From Batillaria attramentaria (taxonomy: Eukaryota > Mollusca > Gastropoda > Batillariidae): a stretch of 64,000 nucleotides of DNA. Made by a program: the position numbers and the translations under genes. The stretch lies in contig JACVVK020000149.1 in assembly GCA_018292915.2 (NCBI GenBank), positions 280,001 through 344,000 on the forward strand, written 5' to 3'. The notes beneath the pieces are model-generated. The model did not search any database. It was given only the letters and a program-made list of their open reading frames with translations, and had not been told where the DNA came from. Of the stretch, positions 1-45,599 are shown one piece after another (position 1 is the first letter of the stretch; every line of letters begins with the position of its first letter).

Positions 1-883
1 AGAGTTGTTTCTTTTCGGCACAGTGTATCATGTTTTGTGGGTCATGGTGTGAGAAACTGGATAACAATCCAACAGGTTCGCACTCAGATGCACTGTGTAC
101 AGTTTTGGAAGTTCCCCATTGTATTGTGATGTATTTTTGCTCTGTGCACATTTGATTTACGACAGCAAATGTTTTGCTGTTCTTTAGCATACATGTATGC
201 TTGGTATTTTAGTTATCTAAACCTCTCCTAATTGCTTTGTGCTGAAGCTGTTTTGTCCCTGTTATGTGTTAGTTGCATATAATTTACACTTGCACTGTTG
301 AACATGAATTCACAGCCTCCACTATCTCTATATTGTATGTTTGTTGCTCTGTTATTGTTTATTTCTTTAACTGACTAGCGATAATTTAAACTAGTACATT
401 ATTGTTCCAGGACGGAACTGCAGTATCACGTCAGTAAAATATATGTAAACTTTATGGTTATCACTTAAATGGTGCTGAGGTCCTTCTTACCAAATGACAG
501 TAGTGAGGTTGAACTTGAAGTTACTTGAGTTGACTAGACATATATAGAGGGTAGACGTTCAGTGCCATTTGTATTTGGGCTGGTTTGTTTGTAGATCAGT
601 TGTCTGTGTTCTCAGTGTTCCGCCTCAGATAACTGGGTCAGTAGTTGGTGGTCTTCCCCAGGTTTATCAGAGTGGGCCTGAGTTTCTTCACCAGCGTCAC
701 TGCATTTAGCCAGTACTGCGCCCCTGCTTCATGGGATAGGGGTCAGAACTGCAGAGTGTGCTCTGGCAGGGTCTAGGGAGCTGTTTGTAGGCTAGCAACA
801 ACCCCCCCCCCAAAAAAAAAAAAAAAAAAAAAAAAAACAACAACAACGTAACACTGATTTTTATTCATTTAATTTTATTTTTT
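1..883. other. Non-coding, probably SLC26 5' intron
   Basis: No exon, RNA gene or recognisable transposon was found here. The first SLC26 block downstream opens with two bases that finish a codon, so this stretch is most likely intron. It holds a C-run followed by an A-run near 801-836 and otherwise AT-rich sequence. Confidence 0.5.
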
Positions 884-1170
884 TAACTACTTTCTTATCC
901 CTTTCGGGTAATTCGGGCTGCTTCGGAAGTGCGGTGCAGCGCCACCTAATGCCTATTCTATATTTTTTACAATTTTTCTGGTGGAGGAAATCCGGATAAC
1001 CCGGAGACAAACCCCCGATGAGCAGCCCGGCAGCCAGGAAAAACTGATATCACATATCACAAGCTGAACCTGGGCTCGAACCCACGCTTCATCGTCGTGA
1101 CATTGGTGACGGCCGTTCAATAGCGCAGCGGCTAAATCCGACGCACTACCTATTAGACCACCCCTCACCC
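884..1170 (-). mobile_element. SINE-C copy (tRNA-derived SINE)
   Basis: Read on the minus strand, it starts with a tRNA-like head: an A-box-like stretch in 'GGTCTAATAGGTAGTGCG' and a B-box 'GGGTTCGAGCCC'. A body with the motif CCGGGTTATCCGGATTTCC follows. It ends 'AAAGGGATAAGAAAGTAGTT' plus an A-rich tail. Two other copies (3789-4100 and 14841-15145) share the whole layout. It lies 60 bp before an SLC26 exon. The tRNA of origin was not determined. Confidence 0.8.
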
Positions 1171-1229
1171 CGTGAGCTCAAGGTGATAAACCTTTCTTTA
1201 CCTTTCTTTACGGTGTTCTTTCTTTGCAG

Positions 1230-18294
<17,065 letters not shown>

Positions 18295-18448
18295 ACTGGC
18301 TGAATTGAGTGTTGTCAGCACATTCTCAGCAAGGTCATTAGCCTTCGTTGGAGAAGTTCCCTGTGTCATTTCAAGGAGTATCAGTCAGCACAAACATGGA
18401 AAGAATATTTTGTGGTGCCTTTCTGGAGAAGTCGTGTGATCTGCAGTG

Positions 18449-18504
<56 letters not shown>

Positions 18505-19994
18505 GAACTCTTGTGACCACTTTTGGGCCACATTATTGTATTATTTATGCGAAACGTAGTCGTCAAAAAGTATCATAAGCAAACATACCAAAAATATTTT
18601 AGAGCCTTTTTTTTTTCTTTTTCTTTTTTTAAAAAGAGAGAACAAAAGCAGTGCATCTGAAAAAACTTGTTTTAACATGCCTCTGATTTCAGATCACATT
18701 TGATCATGTTTTTGAATTTCCATTATGTCATTCCATTATTGTTCAGTACAGAACTATTTGTACACGTAGAATGTAGTTAATGTATGTATGTAATTTTGGA
18801 AATCATGGCTACCAACAAGAGTTGCCAGTTGCAGACTTCTGTTTGTTGCACTCTGTACAGTGAAACTTGCAAATAGTCACCTCTGAGTATCCATGTGTTT
18901 TTGTTATGCATGACATACTCAATTTTTATCATTACTGGTGTATTTTTTACATCTTCGATCTGAACTTTTGAGTTTGCTTGTACATTTTTAAAATTTGAAA
19001 TCTGTTGGTCACAGTGTGTTTGAACAGACTGGAAATTATCCTCATATTTATTATTGATTTTTATTTCAAGGACGAATTCGCTGTTCAAAACATGTGCTTA
19101 ACTTTTTTTCTTCTGCAGACAGGGTCTTGTCAAAGTGTGCTGATTTCTTATCTGTTTTGTGTGAGAGACAAGAACACCTAGTAGTAGTATAGTAAAGTAT
19201 GTTTGGCAGTTTAGATTAGTTTCTAATGTAGATTGCCATATATACATTGCCATAGATTGCCATAGCCATAGATTAACATATATACATGTAGTTTGCTATC
19301 TGGAGAACGGTCAGTGTACTGCTTGCAGCACAATATCTACTTAAAGGAGTTACAGAATTGAGCCTGTGATGTACTGAACAGATTATTTTATACATGAGAA
19401 TACTCTCACTTCAAGGCTTTTTTACATCTGTGATTTTGGGAAATCAAATTACAGTCGCCCCCAAGAAATTTCATCATGTACGTTGGGTCACTTTTTTTTT
19501 TTTTTTTGCTTTCTGTTGTCATGAACACAGAGAACAGATTTTGATACTCATGAAAAGAAAATGCTGAACAATACTGTCATACTCGGTTTTTGCACCGTTT
19601 TTAGCAGTGTTAGTGCTTGTTTACAATAGTAGTGCAATTTCTTTTGAACACAAATGTACTCAGCGTGCATGATGCATTCAAGCCTGAAGCTAGGCCTCTG
19701 CTTTGGTTCTGAAAAGTGCAGTACATAAACAGGAAAACGTCCCACGAGAGCCAAACCCTGTTGCCAGCAAAACCTGGTCACTCGAAACAGGTGGTCGCTC
19801 TCCCAGGGTGCTGAAGGAGTATGCCAAAGTCATGATTTGGATACAGCATGAGGAATTGTAGTGAACATTTTTTTCCAAAGGTCATGAAAGGTTAGATAGT
19901 TGTGACCATGTGCCACAGTTTCAGTAGTTTAGCACAGGCACTTGTAGACTGTGTGAGTGTTTTAAAATGAAATAGTATTTTCATGTCACACTAA

Positions 19995-20430
19995 CTGCAA
20001 ATCCCATGTCTCCATTACATTGCAAAGGTCTGATTCGGGATCGGGATGTAACCAACGTAAAATTGCGTGAGGCGGAAATGGCTTTTTGTGGGCCCTTTCA
20101 GGCATATGGAATATAGCCACATCTTGATTTACAGGGGCCCTCCGCAGACACACTTGTAGATGGTGTATATTTTACAAATTCAATTGTGTTCTCAGGTGTC
20201 ATGCTGATCACGACCTCTCTAGAGGGGACACATGAAAATATGAATTTTTTTATTTTTTATTCACACAATCTATGAGTGATCGAAGCAGGCTGCTAAAGCA
20301 AGATGTGGCTATCTTATATCCCTGACAGGGCCCACAAACGAGCAATTTCTGTCTCAAGTACTGGTATGTTGGTTATGTCCCCTGCCCGATGTGAACCTTG
20401 GGTAAGGTGGTAGAAAAATGGGATTTGCAG
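19995..20430. mobile_element. Foldback element with roughly 135-bp inverted arms
   Basis: The left arm starts CTGCAAATCCCAT and the right arm ends 'atgggatttgcag'. Matching reverse-complement segments continue inward ('taaccaacgta', 'tgtgggccct', 'atagccacatcttg'). About 436 bp, non-coding. No convincing target duplication was seen. Confidence 0.7.
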
Positions 20431-20575
20431 GCAATAGACACATGAAAATATGATTTTTTAAATATTCACACAAGCTATGAGTGCCTGTGAAGTAGAGATG
20501 TAGAATTTATATGACACATGAAAATGCAGTTTAATTTTTAAATATTTACAATCTATGAGTGCCTGTGTAGTTTAT
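20228..20575. repeat. Three dispersed copies of an AT-rich unit
   Basis: A segment starting 'acacatgaaaatatgattttt' and ending 'tatgagtgcctgtg' recurs near 20230, 20434 and 20514. The first copy is inside the foldback element's loop, which suggests local duplication of the loop sequence. Confidence 0.6.
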
Positions 20576-20720
20576 TTGTCTTTTTTGAAGATGTGAACAG
20601 TATCCTGACCTTTCTGATTTTATGTTGTAGAAGTCTGTATCTGCTCAATGGTAACTGTAATCTGGGCAGAATGGTCTTTTTCCGATATCAAATTACAAAC
20701 CTGTGAGTGTATTAAATATC

Positions 20721-21213
20721 CAGAGGTGCCGACTAGTACGGATTGGCCGTATTATTTTCCGCATAACTCAAATATGGAAATACGGTTTGGTCGCGAAAAA
20801 TACGGAGGAGACAAATCTGAAGTATTTCAGGAGAGATACAGCTGTAGTTGGGAAGTACGGTTGTGCATGAACCGAAAACGAGATAATTGGTGTGAGTGCA
20901 CCACCTTTTAGATCTGACTGGGATATCACCAGACACAGTGTGTGTCGTACCAGGAAGAGTTGACATGGTTTTAGACTGCTGTTCATTAACAAATGAGCAA
21001 TTCTGCCCATAGTCAGCTCTGAAACTTTACAATTTTCTCGAAGTTAGAATTGCTTTGCGTTTTCACTTTTGGTTTTTTCACTCAATGTGTGTGTGCTTGT
21101 TCCTGTTTTTTTTTTTTTTTTTCTTTGTACGGCAGAATACGGACAAGTGCCGAAAAATGCTGACATTTGTGTGAAGTAGTGCTGACAGACACTTTCGGTA
21201 GTTGGCAACTGTG
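20721..21213. mobile_element. Putative hAT-like MITE (CAGAGGTGCC termini)
   Basis: The left end CAGAGGTGCCGACTA and the reverse complement of the right end, CACAGTTGCCAACTA, match at 11 of 15 positions. The interior is non-coding. The CAG start suggests hAT or a related superfamily. A target duplication could not be recognised. Confidence 0.5.
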
Positions 21214-21324
21214 AATTTTAAATGATCGGCACCAGGTTTTGCATCAGTGACCTCATGTTACGTCAGTGACCACTGATGGACAAAAATTGTGGCCACGGAT
21301 TGATGTCGTGACCCAAGATACCCG

Positions 21325-21485
21325 GCGCTGAACCGTGGAAGAGGAGCTCAAGACCCTCCATCACACCTGGGGAAGCATTCAGAAGCTGGCCCAGAGCCGG
21401 CAGGAGTGGCGATCCTTTGTTGCTGCCATACATGCCAGACGGCATAACGGGCATGAGGAGGAGGAGGACGGATTGATGTCAGACC
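21325..21485 (+). pseudogene. LINE reverse-transcriptase C-terminal fragment
   Basis: The reading frame encodes 'VEEELKTLHHTWGSIQKLAQ' followed by 'SRQEWRSFVAAIHARR'. This is the W-x(n)-LAQxRxxWRxxVxAL pattern that commonly closes the pol protein of animal non-LTR retrotransposons. A stop codon lies just upstream of the Glu-rich part and no RT core is present, so this is a 5'-truncated dead copy. Confidence 0.6.
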
Positions 21486-22199
21486 ACTTCTTGTCTCATC
21501 ATGATGGATCCATGATCACAACACGGACTGGGGCATTACACTTTGTGAAAGTGAAACCACGACATGGTTTCAAATGTCTTCTAGTCATGTGTTTTATGTG
21601 TATAGTAGGCAGAATCAGGCATGTACAATTACAATACTACAGTTGTAGTCTTCAGTGTAATTATAGCCAGACACAGCTTCCGTTTTGTTACATGCGATCA
21701 CTTAATTTATAATCTTAATGAGGCAAAATTATTTAGGCCCTATAACAGGGTTTTGAGGAGTAGAGCTTGATGAGTAGAAAGTAACACTGTCTCCGATTGG
21801 CTATAATTGCCACATAAGTGGTAATGGTTAATACCTAGTTATGCGTGTAATTTGAATTAGTGGTTTTGAGTCTTTTGGGACACTGCTTGGCTGTAATATT
21901 GGAAAAGGCATGATAATTGGGATCTAAATCCTAATCCGAAGTAACTAAGTTTGTTATGTGCCTGGTTGTGCTTACCATACATGTGAAGCGTGTATTACTC
22001 ATGTAACATTAAAGTCTGTTGAAAGTTCTAGTTCATCTTGCTAACCACAGGGTAACATTTGATCTGGAGTATGATAACACTGTATTTCTTTTGTCACTGT
22101 CATATTGCATGTAAGTTTCGGACAGTTGCACACGTGTTTATGAGAGACTGTGTAATGTACATGTATAGATGTGAAAGATAAACACTTTGTTAACTCTCC

Positions 22200-22221
22200 A
22201 CCCCCCCCCCCCCCCCCCCCA
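22200..22221. repeat. Poly-C tract
   Basis: More than 20 consecutive C residues in the SLC26 downstream region. Confidence 0.95.
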
Positions 22222-23595
22222 CCTCAACACAAACCTGCCTGGTTTTGCTAATTCTTTCCCTCATGGTTATCGACACTTTTTCAGACTGTACACTTCTTGC
22301 ATATAACATCTGAACATGGTTCTCTCTTTTTGTCATAATATGCATCAGTTACATATACAGTACTTCGATATTAAAAGAGATATGTCTTCTGGTAGATTTT
22401 TTTCTGTGCAGATTATGATGTACTATTTGTATTTCAGGTTTTTGTTTTGGAACAGGCATTACTCACTCTGACTACATGTATTTTCCACTGCTCTGGCAAA
22501 CTGTATCTACCGTATTAACGAAGCTTACAGTGATAATTTCAGTTTTCCGATTCACGTTGATGCTTGCCTTCCAGCCAACATATCTACCTGTTTAAGAATC
22601 TCTGAAGTGCAGTTACTGTTGCGTAGATAAGAGGAGACCAGGGCTTTACATCCGTGGGAAGTGTGATAAGACAGATGTCCTGGCTGACAATATCGTCCAC
22701 TGTGGCACAAATGATAGTGCCAAGTGGGAGTCGAACCTGGGTTTCCCGGGCCATGGTCCGAAAATGAATTGGTGTCCACCAAGAATATAAAGTTCTGGGC
22801 GTTTACTGAAAAATGGATTGGTTTTTGTTCATTCAAAGCATTCACCAATGCCTGAGAGAGACGTTGAAAGACTGTGAAGTCTCCAGTGACACATTTCATT
22901 TTACTGGCATCGGTCACAGCTTGTGATACATTTATGCCTTCAGATGCGTTTTGAGTCTCTGTGAATACTCTGCAGGATTTTCAGTTTGATTTTTGTAATT
23001 TGTAGTTGGAAGGCATGAACGATGTGTACTGTCACAGACAGACAGTTGTATCCTTGGCACAACTGTGGTTGCGCTTGTTTTAGAAAACTGGGACTTGAGC
23101 ATGGGTACTCTGAGTTCAGGTGAATGTTACGGACCATGCGTACGAAATGTTGGCAGTAGAAAGTAACGACAACACCAGCTCCAGTGTGGACATTCCTCTG
23201 GAGCAGGTCATTGATCAGAGTTAATGTTCCCATTTTCCCTTACAAACTCAGAGAGGGGGAGTTTTTGTGCATGAAAAGTTTCTCTTTGGACAGATCATGA
23301 GGGTAAACAGTGCTTGACAATTCCTGTTCTTGTCACATATATTTATATTAAGAATGAAAGAGAGTAAATGAAATTGTGAGAGAACAAGTACAATGTTTAC
23401 ATATCTTTTGTATTTTTGCATGTTGTGATAAATACTTAGGTGGAGGATTCAATCATCACAATTCTCATATACTTCGATGATCACTTGTGAATAATTTTAC
23501 CTGGACAGGTGGTCAAAGTGAATATTTTTTACCTGTACAGGTAATGGAGGTGTTGGATCACTGGTAGCCTTTTTCACTGTTTGCATTACATCTCA

Positions 23596-23601
23596 AATAA
23601 A
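23596..23601 (+). terminator. Candidate polyadenylation signal
   Basis: AATAAA followed by a GT-rich stretch ('ctgtgtgggtttgtatgttt'), the usual arrangement of a cleavage and polyadenylation site. It may serve SLC26, but other AATAAA motifs lie nearby (23860). Confidence 0.35.
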
Positions 23602-23876
23602 CAAGAATCTGTGTGGGTTTGTATGTTTGTATCAATATGTACATGTGTATTTACAAAATACAAGAAAGAGTTGTGGTACTGTTTGCATGAACATGGCTCC
23701 ATGACATATTTTCCTAAAACTTTTTTTTGTTATGATTAAGGTAAATCAGAGAGAGATAATCTGATAGTGCAAGCTTTTCATGACTGTAGTGCTGTTAAAT
23801 GCTATCCCTTGTTACCTCTCAGGATTCCAACAGATCGTGAATAGTATGTACATGTGTGTAATAAAGTGTTCGAACA

Positions 23877-23881
<5 letters not shown>

Positions 23882-23954
<73 letters not shown>
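23882..23954. repeat. (GT)n microsatellite
   Basis: About 36 GT units followed by a short CT run. Confidence 0.97.
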
Positions 23955-23955
<1 letters not shown>

Positions 23956-24124
23956 TCTCTCTCTCTCTCCTAGTCATCAAGGACAAGATAGAAAACAGAT
24001 CTTTGATCTATACCTTTTTATCCCTGGAAAATAAAGTTAAGTTAAATTCCATCTCTCTCTCTCTCTCTCCTGTAAAACTTCTCTAATGCAGAAGCATGTC
24101 AACATTCTGTGGTTGGTGAGTTAA

Positions 24125-24298
24125 CTGGTTGGTTGGTTGGTTGGTTGAGACTTTGTCTGTTTTCACCATACATGAGTGACATCAAAGATGGGGCAACAAG
24201 GAAAAAGCCAGCACAAATATTTGGCCCCAGCTGGGATTCAAACTCAGGACTCGAACATTGAAAGTCTGGCGCTCTAAACTCTGCATCATGAGTCCACA
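24125..24298 (-). mobile_element. SINE-B copy
   Basis: In reverse: a (TTGG)n tail at the left, a body with 'agccagcacaaatatttggcc', then a degenerate tRNA-like head. Same family as 47286-47453 and 57734-57906. Confidence 0.75.
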
Positions 24299-25063
24299 AA
24301 TCTCCATAGATTCAAAAGTACAGACAGCATTCGTTTTTCACCATTTAATTCAGCCTGCAAGCTACCAAAAATGGTGTCTGTGCAACAAAGTGTTCCAATT
24401 TCTTTATTATTCAAATTTGGGCAATTTCTTTTTAGTGGCGTTTAAAAAAAAAAGAGGATACACCTCTCTCTCTCTCTCTCTCCACGCACAAGCAAACACC
24501 AGAGACATCGCACACACATATGTACACATGCACCCACATTGCTTCATCTATCATCCAATAGTCTGATGGCCAATAGGAATCTTACATTACTGCAAGCAAA
24601 CACTGGTATAAAATTGAATGCACATGTATTATTTCATGAACACAACTGAAGGGCAGTATGAACACATTTCACAATAACAGTTTCCACTGTCTAGTTCTCC
24701 ACACACGACATGAAAAAAATCATAAATTAAAATTGAATATATGCTATTTCATACAGCACACATGAATAAATAATCAATAAAAATGTTAAGACATATGCTG
24801 TGCATTCATAAATGGTCTGAAATGCCTGTACAAGTCATTAAGTTCACATGAACCAGTTTTTATAACGGATCACTTGAATGAAACAAAGCAGGGTGCCGGA
24901 CGGATCCAGATTTAACTTCTTCTTATAATCATGGAATTTTGATGAAACTTGACTTTGAGAATAATTCACGAGAAGTAGAGAAATTCAGTCATTCTGACTA
25001 TTCTAAAAAATGAGTCATTCCAAATATAAATCCACGATGTGCCACGCGTATAACCTTCACCCT

Positions 25064-25945
25064 TTATCCGGATTTCAACTTAAAAGATGAAAAATCCGCT
25101 TCACCCACATGCACGCTGAAAATCATCGCAAAGAAGAACTCGTTAGTGAAATGAATCTGCAGAATATCACTGATCTTTGACAGAAAGTGTCCAGAAATGT
25201 AGGTGAAGAACCAGTGAAATTTAGGGAGTTCCAGGTCCAGCAGTTTCAATCCTACAAAACCTGCGCAGCTGAGGGCACCAAGGATGAAATACAGTTGAGA
25301 GTCCTCTGATGGATACCTGAGTAACATCAGCACAGCTTCAGTCACTGCTACAAGAATGTGGCAGCCTAGAGCAATTTCAAAACCAACGTTTGTCAAAAGC
25401 GTAAGGCTGTAGCTCACCACAGACGCAAACATAAGCACAACAAAAGGAAGGGTCGACCAGCCTTTTCTAAAGCTTCTCAAGGTCACGAACACGAGCATGA
25501 AGAATGGCAGCGTGTACCACTGATCCATGACTGCGCTAGCGTGGCTCTGTACGATTATTCTGTATCCTTGCACGAAGCCGTACACACAGCTCATGATGTT
25601 GAACACATAAAACAGAAAGGCTTCCCTGCACTTCACGAAGCCCATACGGTTAGCCTCAGCGATGAAGAAACACCAGTAAATCCCGCAGAGAATGTATCCC
25701 ATATTGACAGCTGTGTTGAGGGGCATCGGCAACTGCTCTGGCAGCCAGTTCAACCATGCCGGCCGTCGTTCTGCGTAGTGCTGAAGTCCAAGCTCAACTG
25801 TCACTGAGGAGAACAAGCTGCTTGATGAAAGAAGCATCAAGGCCAGCGTAAGGGGTACCACAGTGCAGAGAGCCTGCAGCAAGGCAACAAGGGGTGGCTT
25901 CAAGACAGGCTCATAGCGCTCCTTACTCGCACTGATGGCAGACAT
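25064..25945 (-). CDS. TMEM187: TMEM187 family multi-pass membrane protein
   Basis: Open 293-residue protein in a single coding exon. A splice acceptor (tttcttttccag) lies nine bases before the ATG, so at least one non-coding 5' exon exists upstream; I recall a similar single coding exon in human TMEM187. Matches to TMEM187 as I know it: a GLQHYAE motif near residue 53, 'LPMPLNTAVNMGYILCG' with membrane segments either side, MDQWYTLP near the middle, GFEIALGCH, then LGALSCAGFVGLKLLD and GHFLSKISDILQIHF near the end. About six or seven hydrophobic segments are visible. The biochemical role of TMEM187 is unknown. It stands head-to-head with HCFC1 with about 3 kb between start codons. The frame is intact. 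The human protein is about 30 residues shorter. Confidence 0.9.
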   Translation of the reverse strand: MSAISASKERYEPVLKPPLVALLQALCTVVPLTLALMLLSSSSLFSSVTVELGLQHYAERRPAWLNWLPEQLPMPLNTAVNMGYILCGIYWCFFIAEANRMGFVKCREAFLFYVFNIMSCVYGFVQGYRIIVQSHASAVMDQWYTLPFFMLVFVTLRSFRKGWSTLPFVVLMFASVVSYSLTLLTNVGFEIALGCHILVAVTEAVLMLLRYPSEDSQLYFILGALSCAGFVGLKLLDLELPKFHWFFTYISGHFLSKISDILQIHFTNEFFFAMIFSVHVGEADFSSFKLKSG

Positions 25946-26268
25946 GTTGAAATCTGGAAAAGAAAGAACGGGAACACATAAAATTACAGCACTTCCAAGG
26001 TCAAGAAATGTACTTAGTGTTCATATACAGTTTCCAGATTCATATATGTTCATTGCATATACCATCACTACAAAAGCAAACACCCGCACATTTGGCATTT
26101 TTAACCTCAATGCAAGAATTGCTGAAAATGTTTGGCGGTTAACCTGCTTACTCCTAACAATGTTCTCTCCAGCACTGCCAATCCACATTAACACCATGAA
26201 CCAGTTTATCAGGTGCACAACGACTTTGCCCGCATCAGTGCACCAAGCACATCTGCACACCTCCATAC

Positions 26269-26664
26269 GGTCGGTGGTCCAGTGGTTAAGAGACTTGTCA
26301 CCAATGCGAGAGGTCAGGGGTTCGAGTCCCACTCAGAACCAAGAATTTTTCCTTCTCGTATGTGGCACTGTTCATTCGGGCCGATCATCGGGGGTTCTCT
26401 CTGGGTACTCTGGCTTCCTCCCCCTCTGCTTTGAAAATGTTCAGCCCACAACATTTGAAAAATATATGCAATTCTAAATTCCGAAATTTAAATAGCTGAG
26501 CTGACCCTTCGCACCACATGATTGTAATGTGTTTATGTCCAGTGTGTGAGAGAATGCATGTGATTCACGTGAGCGTGTGTGTTGGGTTCAGTTTGCCGCG
26601 CTTTGAGCCGATTCAGGAAATTGGGTAAAGTGCCTATACAATACTCATTATTATTATTATTATA
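26269..26664 (+). mobile_element. SINE-A copy, full length
   Basis: Starts 'ggtcggtggtccagtggtta', with a B-box 'GGGTTCGAGTCCC', a central 'gggggttctctctgggtact' and a constant 3' part ('cacatgattgtaatgtg', 'ttgggtaaagtgcc') ending in an ATT-repeat tail. Lies between TMEM187 and HCFC1. Confidence 0.9.
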
Positions 26665-27636
26665 CACCCATTTCAAATACAGCCCATCAAACCATTCCCA
26701 GTTCTGTGGAATAAAGTTGTGTATCCATATATAGCAAAGCGGATATGACCTGGTAGCGACAGTGACAGATTTCAAATCAAAATGACAGAAATAAACAATG
26801 AGTGTATCCATATGCGCGATGTGGAAGCGACACTAGACCCAACGTGGTGATGCTGGATGCAATGGCAATGCAATGCAATATCTTTTACTTAAATCATGAA
26901 AAGCATCGCTGCAGCAACCAATCGCAGCAAAAAGGGGGCGTGCCTTTTTATTTTGCTCCAATTTCTAACGTGTTCGAAGAGCAAAGTAGATGGAACCAGC
27001 CGTAATGAATGTTTTTCAATCGTTTTTACCAAGTAACGCTATTGTTATAGCTAGGTAATTTCCCCTCAGTCAGCTGTGTTCAGCAACTGACACATTTCCG
27101 GCAATTCCCAAACGAAGTAAAATGGCGAAAAATTGTGGCGTAGAAGTGCCCTAGGGTGAACTGATCGAGTATTTGAAGACTGTGGATATCATCCGAATGG
27201 CCAATGAAACCTGCTGAGAATGGGAAGGAGAGTGCTTGGAAAAGACTTAGTTGAAACTGAAAAAGGGCGTCTTGGGTTTTTAATGGGCATCGTCCACTTG
27301 AAAGATGATGCCGCTCGCCACAGCAGCCGTGCGATAGTCGCACACTGTTCTGATGTGTCGTGCACGAGGAGCAGCGTGATTGAAAATGAAACTGTCACAA
27401 TTAAAACAAATATTAAACTTAAAGCGTATAAATTTTAATCATCTTATGGCCATATTCCTATAATGAGTCGCTTAAATCAAAGTTGTAAAATAAATTCTGT
27501 GGTCACGTGACTTCACCACGCGAGACCCAATGCTAGTATATAATTGCACCCTGACTTGCGTAGCGGGGGATACAATCGTGCCCCTCCCGTGGACGGCTGG
27601 TATACATTTCCTGCTCTTGCGCATGACTTCCACCCC

Positions 27637-28036
27637 GGTCCTACTAATTACCGAAAACAACCGACGACCGAAAACAACTCTTAATACGGATAGAACGCGG
27701 TTAAAACATAGAAATAACAACACACAAACATGATTAAAGATGAAAAAAGAGGCATTAAGAGGCCTTAAAAAAGCGAAAAAGAAAAAAAAGGTGACATTGC
27801 AGAAAATAACCAGTCCGGACCAGAGTCGCTTCCCTTGGGAGACACGTTCATTTCGTCCTGTTCTCTTGGAGTGAATAAGTACTTTTTTCCTTTTAACTAG
27901 TTTAAGGCCTCTTTTTTCACCTTTAATCATGTTTGTGTGTTGTTATTTCTATGTTTTAACTGCGTTCTGCCCGTATTAAGAGTTGTTTTCGGTTGTTTTC
28001 GGTCGTTTTCGGTTGTTTTCGGTAATTAGTAGGACC
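27637..28036. mobile_element. 400-bp foldback element in the divergent promoter region
   Basis: Starts GGTCCTACTAATTACCG and ends with its reverse complement. The arms match for about 120-130 bases, including 'cattaatacgg'-like, 'aacatagaaataacaacac' and 'catgattaaag' segments. The right arm has two extra 'ttttcggttg' units. The loop of about 140 bases has no frame of note. Confidence 0.8.
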
Positions 28037-28705
28037 CCTTCCACCCCCCCTCCCCCCCCCCGGGCGAACTATATACCAACTGAGCGCTGAGCGTCACTTA
28101 CACGCCCTTTGACCAAATGATAATTGCGGCGCACAGTCACACAGCCACTAGCTGCTCCATCATCTGCATGAAAGTAACACGTTTGCCAATGGTTCTAAAC
28201 GATGAACATGGATACGGTCATGCCACCAGTATCACTTCCTGCATCAAGAGCACCCACACACACATGCACACACACACGCACACAGACATGCTGGCGCCAG
28301 CCTTTGACTGCATCAAAACTCCAGGCCACAAGAGAAATCGAGGAGTCAACTGGAAATGAACTCTGATGCACACTATCATCTTCTTTATCCTTGTAATGCT
28401 CAGATTTTAAGTCATTGGGAAGTAGAGAGAACATGCACCTACTCAACGCTATCAGATCCTCAGTTCGAATAACACATCCACCTCACCATCATCGCACCAT
28501 CAAATGCATCATCGGAGTCACTGACATAAATCTGACACAAAGTTAATGTATCATGTTTGATACCCACCGATAACGACAGAGAAGCAGTCACAGAATGGTC
28601 GTTTTGCCACATGCCCATGCACGCAGAGCGTCCCTAGGGGAAGCTATTCGTAAACAAAGGTCAAAATTTGGGATAACCTCCCCTCCGTTTCTAATGTAAA
28701 CAACT

Positions 28706-28717
28706 TGACCTTTGACC
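28706..28717 (-). promoter_or_regulatory. Perfect DR1 nuclear-receptor element
   Basis: TGACCTTTGACC is the reverse complement of GGTCAAAGGTCA, two half sites with one-base spacing. Such sites are bound by HNF4, RXR and related receptors. It lies 200 bases upstream of the HCFC1 start. Chance occurrence cannot be excluded. Confidence 0.35.
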
Positions 28718-28896
28718 GCCACATATTCTAGAAAACCGAAAATAACAAGCAGTTTCAGTAAGTATCTTGAGAATCTGAGGATGTTTGGACTAAAATGAAC
28801 TTTATTTCATTATTGACAAAAACCCCACAGCATCCACAACATCACGTGACCACGAAAAGTTGTTTGTTAATCCGGGCATTTCACCTGCTGACAGTC

Positions 28897-28911
28897 GGCA
28901 TTGTGGGTAAC
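28897..28911 (+). promoter_or_regulatory. ZNF143/THAP11-like motif upstream of HCFC1
   Basis: GGCATTGTGGGTAAC resembles the reverse form of the ZNF143/THAP11 site (GGCATnCTGGGA...). In vertebrates these factors recruit HCF-1, so this could be an autoregulatory site. The match is partial. Confidence 0.3.
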
Positions 28912-28917
28912 TTCAAC

Positions 28918-45599
<16,682 letters not shown>

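Larger units (their letters stand above)
18295..23620 (+). other. SLC26 3'UTR and downstream sequence
   Basis: The stretch after the SLC26 stop has no further coding exon on either strand that I can support. A GT microsatellite lies near 18450-18500 and several mobile elements are listed separately. A good polyadenylation context, AATAAA at 23596-23601 followed within 30 bases by GT-rich sequence, could end the transcript, which would make the 3'UTR unusually long at about 5.3 kb. Where the UTR truly ends is not known. Confidence 0.4.
25946..28917. promoter_or_regulatory. Shared upstream region of TMEM187 and HCFC1
   Basis: A 3-kb divergent intergenic region. It must hold the TMEM187 5' exon(s) and both promoters. 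No protein-coding exon was recognised. It contains a SINE-A, a 400-bp foldback element and, in the last 250 bases before the HCFC1 start, candidate DR1, ZNF143/THAP11-like and YY1-like sites, listed separately. No obvious TATA box was seen at the HCFC1 side. Confidence 0.5.

Noticed and set aside
22552..22917. 121-residue minus-strand frame and a B-box-like GGTTCGACTCCC near 22730
   Set aside because: No recognisable domain or splice context. It may be an old SINE remnant, but I could not match it to the families here.
26269..26345. tRNA-like sequence with A- and B-box regions (also in other SINE copies)
   Set aside because: Each is the head of a repeated SINE followed by the family body and tail. 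The predicted cloverleafs look degenerate, so they are not called as tRNA genes.
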